NCBI GenBank assembly: GCA_044869805.1
Contig: JBIOXV010000111.1
Span: forward strand, 1 to 64,000
DNA from: CAWDVR01 sp044869805
Lineage (GTDB): Bacteria; Acidobacteriota; Thermoanaerobaculia; Multivoradales; SZUA-115
Direction: 5' to 3'
DNA length: 64,000 bases
A model generated the notes under the pieces. It worked only from the letters and a program-made list of their open reading frames with translations, did not search any database and was not told the DNA's origin. Below are positions 59,901 to 64,000 of this stretch, piece by piece. How positions within the stretch are numbered: the stretch's first letter is position 1; each line of letters begins with the position of its first letter. The translations under genes and the position numbers were made by a program.

Positions 59901-60621
59901 GGTCGCTTGGCCGGAGCCTTCAGGCCAACGCCGGCTGGTGGCCTACGTAGTCCCCGAGCCGGGCGAATCACCGCTCGCGGTGCGCGAGCTGCGCGCCGCG
60001 CTGCGCGGCAAGCTGCCGCACTACATGCTGCCCTCCGCCTTCGTCGAGCTGGCGGCCCTGCCGCAGCTCGCGACCGGCAAGGTCGACCGCCGGGCGTTGC
60101 CGCCGCCCCCCCGAGCCGAGGCCGGCACGGCCGCTGGAGAGCCGCCGCCCGCCGCGCCCCGCGACGGCCGAGAGGCGCTGCTCGCCGCCCTCTGGGCCCG
60201 CGAGCTGGGCCGGGCGGAGGTGGGCGTTCACGACGGCTTCTTCGAGCTGGGGGGCGACTCGCTGCTCGCCCTCTCGGTGGTGGCGCGGGCGCGCGCCATG
60301 GGGCTCGACCTCTCGGTGCGCCAGCTCTTCGAGCACCCCACGGTGGCCGAGCTGGCGGCCGTGGTGCGGCGGATCGAGGAGCCCGAGGGCGGGGCCGCGG
60401 ACGGGGCCTCTCCCCTCCCGGCCACGGCGGCGCGCATCCCGGCAGGGATTCTTCACCCCAAGCCGGCGAGGCGCGGGGACGCGCCGGCGTTGCTCGATCT
60501 CACCGGCGCCGACCGCGCCCGGCAGCGCCGGGACCACCTGACCAACCTCTCCGAAGAGCGGCTGTCGAGCTTCACGGCGGTGCTCGAGGAGATCGACGAC
60601 GGCGACCGCGGCTTCGCCTAG
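56926..60621 (+). CDS. non-ribosomal peptide synthetase, PCP-C-A-PCP
   Basis: A 1231-aa protein. PCP1 has FFALGGDSLAAM (Ser37). The condensation domain (about 60-500) has TLHQIAADGWS in place of HHxxxDG, with Gln230 at the catalytic His position. The adenylation domain (about 555-1060) shows A3 YTSGSLGRPKG (704-714), A4 WFAPANFDAS, A5 SYGPTEAT (849-856), A7 YRTGDLARFRPDG and A10 Lys1052 in ATGKVDR. PCP2 has FFELGGDSLLAL (Ser1112), then a 70-residue tail. There is no TE, R or MT domain. The N-terminal PCP implies an upstream loading partner, and the tail may dock another protein. Confidence 0.92.
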   Translation: MTPSSPIEEVLVEIWGSVLSRDLVGVHEDFFALGGDSLAAMRMVSRLGEVFQVELAVSQVFEARTVAALGREVEAAIRAGYGLREPPLEPLPRRGRLPLSFAQERSWFLEQLEPGNPAHVVSAAFEVEGDLELARLAAGAALVIERHEVLRSRFPALDGRAAQRIESPGPAPLALVDTTRLEARDRNALARGAEAREVRRRFDLARGPLVRLTLVRLAAAEHLLVVTLHQIAADGWSLDLFIEELAACYRELATGIPISLPPLPLQYPDFAAWQRRCLGGRTTEAPLAYWRQHLRGAPPVLELPTDRPRPAARSFQTAQAARRLPEALARRLRELPGAHGGTLFMTLLAAFVALLARYSGQHDLVLGMPIASRSRRETERLIGPLVNNVSLRVHLAGCRSFLDLAGRVREAALGAFAHQDLPFEKVVEELQPERTLSHAPLFQVPFVMRSGPEPRFDLPGLSLRRFDTGVRSADYDLVLRVTDLPEALDLVLEYDADLFDATTPARMLANLEALLQALADDPAAPLDTLPLLAAGERQQVTGEWSTAREERPEGAGTVYPLFAARARGAPEAIALLGDGERLSYGELDRRARRLAARLRHHGLGLEGRVALVAERSFEAVTAMLAALEAGVAYLPIDPAAPADYAAGLLEDAGVALVLTHGDGAAALAGTRLPRLEIAVEIAGEAPVAASPPAVDPEGAAYLIYTSGSLGRPKGVVTPHRALASFLCAAGRLLDWRTDDRILWFAPANFDASALQLLVPLTHGGSVVVLPRPGELGSAGIQELSTRLALTVLDLPAARWRQWVDDLVATGRRLEPGVRLYLTGGESISGKKLEAWAERAEREVDFLSSYGPTEATVTTTAFTAGRARAARLGLASVPIGRPLDNARVHLLDGALQPVPVGAAGELAIAGSGLARCYHRRPGWTAAAFLPNPFAAQPGERLYRTGDLARFRPDGTLEFLGRLDDQVKVRGVRIEPAEVEAALLGEPAVREAAVVAWPEPSGQRRLVAYVVPEPGESPLAVRELRAALRGKLPHYMLPSAFVELAALPQLATGKVDRRALPPPPRAEAGTAAGEPPPAAPRDGREALLAALWARELGRAEVGVHDGFFELGGDSLLALSVVARARAMGLDLSVRQLFEHPTVAELAAVVRRIEEPEGGAADGASPLPATAARIPAGILHPKPARRGDAPALLDLTGADRARQRRDHLTNLSEERLSSFTAVLEEIDDGDRGFA

Positions 60622-60679
60622 ACGGGCCGCCAGCCGGGGAAGCGCATCTCTAGATGGGACGAGGAGACCGCGAGCGGAA

Positions 60680-62266
60680 ATGAGCTCCGAGAACGGCAAC
60701 CGGGCATGCATCGTGGGCGCCGGCATGAGCGGCAGCCTGATGGCGATCGAGCTGGCGCGGCACGGCTTCGAGGTCGAGGTCTACGAGCTGCGGGGCGACA
60801 TCCGCAAGGGCTTCGTCGGCGCCAGCCGCTCGCTCAACATGACCTTGTCGCGGCGCGGCCTCGCGGTGCTCGAACGGGCCGACCTGCTGGGCGCCGTGAT
60901 GCCGCTCACGGTGCCGGTCAAAGGCCGCATCGTGCACCGTCTGGACGGCAGCCTGCGCTTCTTCCCCTACGGCCGCGGCGGCGAGCAGATCCTGCACGCC
61001 ATCGCGCGCAACGACTTGAACAGCTCCCTGATGACCGCTGCCGAGGCGCGCGGCGACATCCGCCTGCACTTCCGCAAGTCGTTCCTGCGCCTCGACCCCG
61101 AGACCGGCACCGTCTACTTCCGCGATCTCGACACTCAGCGCTCGCTCTCCACCAAGAGCGACCTGGTGATCGGCGCCGACGGCTCGTTCTCCGCCGTGCG
61201 CCAGGCCCTGCACCGCGGCAAGCGGGCCGACTACCAGCAGAAGTTCCTGTCCTGGGACTACAAGGAGCTCAAGATCCCGGCCGCCGCCGACGGCTCCTAC
61301 CGCATGGAGCCGCACGCGCTGCACGTCTGGCCGCGCGGCGACTGCATGCTGATGGCGCTGCCCAACCGCGACGGCTCGTTCAACTGCATCTGCACGATGC
61401 CCGCTCACGGGCCGGCCACTGGCTCGATGCACGGGGGCTCGACGCACGGGGGCTCGGGGAACGGGGGCCCGGCCTCCACCCACGGCCCCTGGCGGGACGG
61501 CGCGCGGCCGAGCTTTGCCGCCCTCACCACCGACGAGGCGGTGCGAGCGCTGTTCGCCGCCCGCTTCCCCGACGTGCTGCCGCTGCTGCCCACCCTGGAG
61601 CGCGACTTCGAGCGCCACCCGACCTCGACCTTCGCCACGGTGCAGACCTCGCCCTGGCACGACGGCCACCGGGTGGTCCTCGTCGGCGACGCCTGCCACA
61701 CCGTGGTGCCGTTCTTCGGCCAGGGGATGATCGCCGGCTTCGAGGACTGCGCGGCGCTCGCCGACGCCCTCGCCCGGGAGCCCGACCACGGCGCCGCTTT
61801 CGTCGCCTACGAGAGCGCGCGCAAGCGCAACACGGACGCCCTGGCGGCGCTCTCGATCCACAACTTCGTCGAGCTGCGCGACAAGATCCGCGACCCGCTG
61901 GTGATCGCCAGGAAGGGCGGCGAGGGCCTGCTCGCCCGCTTCTTCCCGCGGCGCTGGGTACCGATCTACACCCTGATCGCGCACACCACCCTGCCCTACG
62001 CCGACGCGCTGGCGCGCTACAACCGGCAGCGGCGGATCGCCCGCTGGCTGGGGTTCGACCTGGCGGTGGCCGCCTGGGCCTGGTTGATCCGCGGCGGCCA
62101 GCTCCTCGAGCGCCTGCGGGCGGCGCAGCCGCCCGCGGCCCCCGGCGGCCAGGCTCACGAACGCCGCGCCCCCGAGCACCGTGTCAACGAGCCGCAGCGC
62201 GGAAGTGAGCGCGGTCCCCGGTCCCCGGCTGTCACTACAACGCCGCCGCCTGCACATCTATCCTGA
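60680..62266 (+). CDS. kmo: kynurenine 3-monooxygenase
   Basis: A 528-aa FAD monooxygenase. It matches KMO throughout: Rossmann ACIVGAGMSGSLMAIELARH, ASRSLNMTLSRRGLAVLERA (substrate/FAD motif RSxNxxLSxRG), LRFFPYGRGGEQILHAIARN, LVIGADGSFSAVRQAL, YRMEPHALHVWPRGDCMLMA, RVVLVGDACHTVVPFFGQGM and IAGFEDCAALADAL. It hydroxylates L-kynurenine to 3-hydroxykynurenine using NADPH and O2. A Gly/His repeat loop (about 244-275) and a Pro-rich disordered tail (about 490-528) are extra. It lies 58 bases behind the NRPS gene, so secondary metabolism is more likely than NAD synthesis. Confidence 0.93.
   Translation: MSSENGNRACIVGAGMSGSLMAIELARHGFEVEVYELRGDIRKGFVGASRSLNMTLSRRGLAVLERADLLGAVMPLTVPVKGRIVHRLDGSLRFFPYGRGGEQILHAIARNDLNSSLMTAAEARGDIRLHFRKSFLRLDPETGTVYFRDLDTQRSLSTKSDLVIGADGSFSAVRQALHRGKRADYQQKFLSWDYKELKIPAAADGSYRMEPHALHVWPRGDCMLMALPNRDGSFNCICTMPAHGPATGSMHGGSTHGGSGNGGPASTHGPWRDGARPSFAALTTDEAVRALFAARFPDVLPLLPTLERDFERHPTSTFATVQTSPWHDGHRVVLVGDACHTVVPFFGQGMIAGFEDCAALADALAREPDHGAAFVAYESARKRNTDALAALSIHNFVELRDKIRDPLVIARKGGEGLLARFFPRRWVPIYTLIAHTTLPYADALARYNRQRRIARWLGFDLAVAAWAWLIRGGQLLERLRAAQPPAAPGGQAHERRAPEHRVNEPQRGSERGPRSPAVTTTPPPAHLS
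61421..61465 (+). repeat. 15-bp tandem repeat inside kmo, three copies
   Basis: GGCTCGATGCACGGG, GGCTCGACGCACGGG and GGCTCGGGGAACGGG follow one another in frame, encoding GSMHG, GSTHG and GSGNG. The repeat lies in a surface loop between two conserved KMO blocks, so its length may vary between strains. Confidence 0.85.
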
Positions 62267-62327
62267 ACGGAGCGACCCGGGCTTGAGAGACCCTCTATCT
62301 TCACCGCCGGCCTTGGATCTCGGAACC

Positions 62328-62651
62328 ATGGAGGTCAGCGCGCCGCAGCCGCGGACCGCGGCCGCGCCGGGCCTCGGCACAGCCAAGGAGGCCGGCCGCG
62401 AACTGGTGGCGACGCTGCTGTGGAGGGAGGTCTGCCGCCTCACCTCGGAGAGCCCCTCGGCCGCCGTCGAGGAGGGGCGCCTGCTGAGCCAGGTGGTCAG
62501 CTCCTCGGGCTTCCTGCGCCTGCTGCTCGCCACCGAGAAGGCGCTCGGCGTGGTGGTCGACGACGAGGACCTCTACGAGGCCGCGCCGGTGACGCTCGGC
62601 GACTTGATCGATTTTCTGGCCGCCAAGGCGGCGCGGGGGAACGCCGGATGA
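62328..62651 (+). CDS. small carrier-protein-like gene
   Basis: A 107-aa protein from ATG 62328, overlapping the next start by ATGA. The second half (about 55-100) reads like an acyl/peptidyl carrier: GFLRLLLATEKALGVVVDDE, then DLYEAAPVTLGDLIDFLAAK, matching the helix II-III pattern and the TVGD/VTLGD helix IV turn of ACPs. At the phosphopantetheine position, where ACPs have DSL, it has SSS followed by GF, so a serine is available but the motif is not canonical. It may be a genuine diverged carrier or a non-modified relative. Confidence 0.6.
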   Translation: MEVSAPQPRTAAAPGLGTAKEAGRELVATLLWREVCRLTSESPSAAVEEGRLLSQVVSSSGFLRLLLATEKALGVVVDDEDLYEAAPVTLGDLIDFLAAKAARGNAG

Positions 62652-64000
62652 GTGTGCTGACCGAGCCCAGGGTCGAGGCCGCGATCGGGATACCGACCGC
62701 CTGGAGGAACCTGCTCGCCGACTACCCGCAGCACGGCGAGGCGTCGGGTGCCAAGCTGCCGGGGGCCGCCGAGACGCTGGACGAGGACGACGTCTACCGC
62801 CACCTGCCGAAGATGCCGCTGGCCATCGCCCGCCAGTCCTTCGACACCACCCATCGCGAGATCGCGATCCCCGAGCCGGTGCGCGACTGCTACGCCCTCT
62901 ACCGGCCGACGCCGCTCAAGCGCGCCACCCGCTTCGAGCGCGAGATCGGCACCACGGCGCGCATCTATTACAAGTTCGAGGGCGCCAACATCTCCGGCAG
63001 CCACAAGCTCAACAGTGCTCTCGCCCAGGCCTACTACTACCGCCAAGCCGGCGTGCGCCACCTGGTGACCGGCACCGGCGCCGGCCAGTGGGGCACCGCC
63101 CTGGCCTTCGCCTGCCGGCACTTCGGCCTCGAGTGCACGGTGTTCATGCCCGCCGTATCGCTGCGCCAGAAGCCGCAGCGGCGCACCATGATGGAGATCT
63201 TCGGCGCCCGCCTCTACGAGAGCCCCAGCGACCTCACCGCCGTCGGCCGCCGCGCCAAGGCGCAGGGCGACGGCAAGCTCGGCACCCTGGCGCTGGCCAC
63301 CGGTGAGGCCCTGGAGCTCGCGGCGAGCGAGGACCGGGCGCTCTTCGCGGTGGGCAGCGGCGAGAACCACGTGCTCCTCCACCAGACGGTGATCGGCCAG
63401 GAGGCGCTGGCCCAGATGCGCGAGCTCGGCGAGTACCCGGACGCGATCTACGCCTGCATGGGCGCTGGCAGCAACTTCGCCGGCATCACCTTCCCCTTCC
63501 TGGGCGACCTCGATCAGCCCCACCGGCCGCGCTGCGTGGCGGTCGAGCCCGCGGCCTGCCCCAAGCTGACGCGCGGCATCTACGCCTACACGCGCACCGA
63601 CTTCTCCGGCACCACGCCGGTGGCCCGCATGATGACCCTCGGCAGCCACTTCGAGGCGCCGGGCATCCACGCCGGCGGCCTGCGCTACCACGGCACCTCG
63701 CCGTTCCTCTCCGCGCTCTACGCCGACGGCGTGTTCGAGGCCGTGGCCTGCCCGCAGCGGGCGGTGTTCGACGCGGCGATGCTCTTCGCGCGTTCCGAGG
63801 GCGTGCTGCCGGCGCCGGAGTCGGCGCACGCGCTGTGCGCCGCGATCGAGGACGCCAGGCGCGCCCCGGCCGGCCGCTCGCCGGTGCTGCTGATCAACAT
63901 CAGCGGCGCCGGCGGTTTCGACCTCAGCGGCTACCAGGAGCACCTGGAGGGCCTGATCGAGGACTGCGTGGCGAGCGACGAGATGGTGCACGAGAGCCTC
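62648..64000 (+). CDS. TrpB2-type PLP-dependent tryptophan synthase beta-like protein (partial, right edge)
   Basis: 451 codons from ATG 62648 to the window end, no stop. The PLP site is EGANISGSHKLNSAL (111-125, Lys120). VTGTGAGQWGTALAFACRHF, RGIYAYTRTDFSGTTPVARM, HAGGLRYHGTSPFLSALYAD and GAGSNFAGITFPFL belong to the TrpB2 branch, which runs free of TrpA. It can condense indole with serine to give tryptophan; in clusters such proteins often make tryptophan or analogues. Direct coupling with the carrier gene places it in the same operon as the NRPS. Confidence 0.92.
   Translation, partial: MSVLTEPRVEAAIGIPTAWRNLLADYPQHGEASGAKLPGAAETLDEDDVYRHLPKMPLAIARQSFDTTHREIAIPEPVRDCYALYRPTPLKRATRFEREIGTTARIYYKFEGANISGSHKLNSALAQAYYYRQAGVRHLVTGTGAGQWGTALAFACRHFGLECTVFMPAVSLRQKPQRRTMMEIFGARLYESPSDLTAVGRRAKAQGDGKLGTLALATGEALELAASEDRALFAVGSGENHVLLHQTVIGQEALAQMRELGEYPDAIYACMGAGSNFAGITFPFLGDLDQPHRPRCVAVEPAACPKLTRGIYAYTRTDFSGTTPVARMMTLGSHFEAPGIHAGGLRYHGTSPFLSALYADGVFEAVACPQRAVFDAAMLFARSEGVLPAPESAHALCAAIEDARRAPAGRSPVLLINISGAGGFDLSGYQEHLEGLIEDCVASDEMVHESL

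Noticed and set aside
60650..62257. 535-residue open frame on the minus strand over kmo
   Set aside because: No motif, while the plus-strand frame is a full-length KMO.
1..64000. CRISPR arrays, insertion sequences and prophage
   Set aside because: No regularly spaced direct repeats, no transposase with terminal repeats and no phage structural genes were seen. The XRE-like regulators and the DUF4143 remnant are the only weak hints of mobile elements outside the cassette array.

Overview
The window is a high-GC chromosomal segment from a diderm bacterium, most likely an Acidobacteriota soil or sediment lineage. The support is indirect: lipid A/Kdo genes (waaA-lpxK-lpxL), large carboxypeptidase-regulatory/TonB receptors of the Oar type, a VWFA protein of the kind common in Acidobacteria, a Ser/Thr kinase with TPR tail, and a secretin with a cohesin-like tail. 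No rRNA or other taxonomic marker is present, so the phylum is inferred.

Region 1 (about 1-7240) looks like a mobile gene-cassette array. It holds ten or so short, all-plus-strand, unrelated single genes (two RibD/DHFR-fold proteins, a GNAT acetyltransferase, two VOC proteins, a B3-type metallo-beta-lactamase, an APH-type kinase, a SnoaL-like protein, a DUF1801 protein and a 60-aa orphan). Base composition is visibly lower in GC than the rest of the window. Several genes are separated by sites with the RYYYAAC...GTTRRRY architecture and imperfect stems of integron attC sites. No integrase is inside the window; cassette polarity predicts it to the left of position 1.

Region 2 (7224-24715, minus strand) is core chromosome. 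From right to left it reads ECF sigma and anti-sigma factor, a secretin-N-like protein, a PilC/GspF platform, a PilB/GspE ATPase, PilM-PilN-PilO-PilP-like assembly proteins, a secretin, three pseudopilins and dUTPase. This is a hybrid type IV pilus/type II secretion operon. Next come an isochorismatase-like hydrolase with a GlxA-type AraC regulator, a DUF4143 remnant, and a NatA/NatB-type ABC exporter.

Region 3 (24802-38528) holds waaA-lpxK-lpxL translationally coupled to a GGDEF protein, a palindromic REP-like element, two tandem XRE-type regulators, a block of unrecognised envelope proteins (31716-35945), a DUF2278/LTD protein and an RsbU-like PP2C phosphatase. Region 4 (38551-55211) holds the Ser/Thr kinase, a beta-barrel gene interrupted by an in-frame TAG, two paralogous Oar-like receptors with a VWFA protein, and a divergent TonB receptor. 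A tRNA cluster (Pro-TGG, Arg-TCT, Arg-CCG) with a clear sigma70 promoter follows, then a MshEN-domain protein.

Region 5 (56926 to the right edge) is probably a small biosynthetic cluster: a PCP-C-A-PCP NRPS with an altered condensation motif, kynurenine 3-monooxygenase, a small carrier-like protein and a TrpB2-type PLP enzyme cut by the window end. Together they suggest a tryptophan/3-hydroxykynurenine-derived product. Region 1 and region 5 are the two places most likely to hold undescribed biology.
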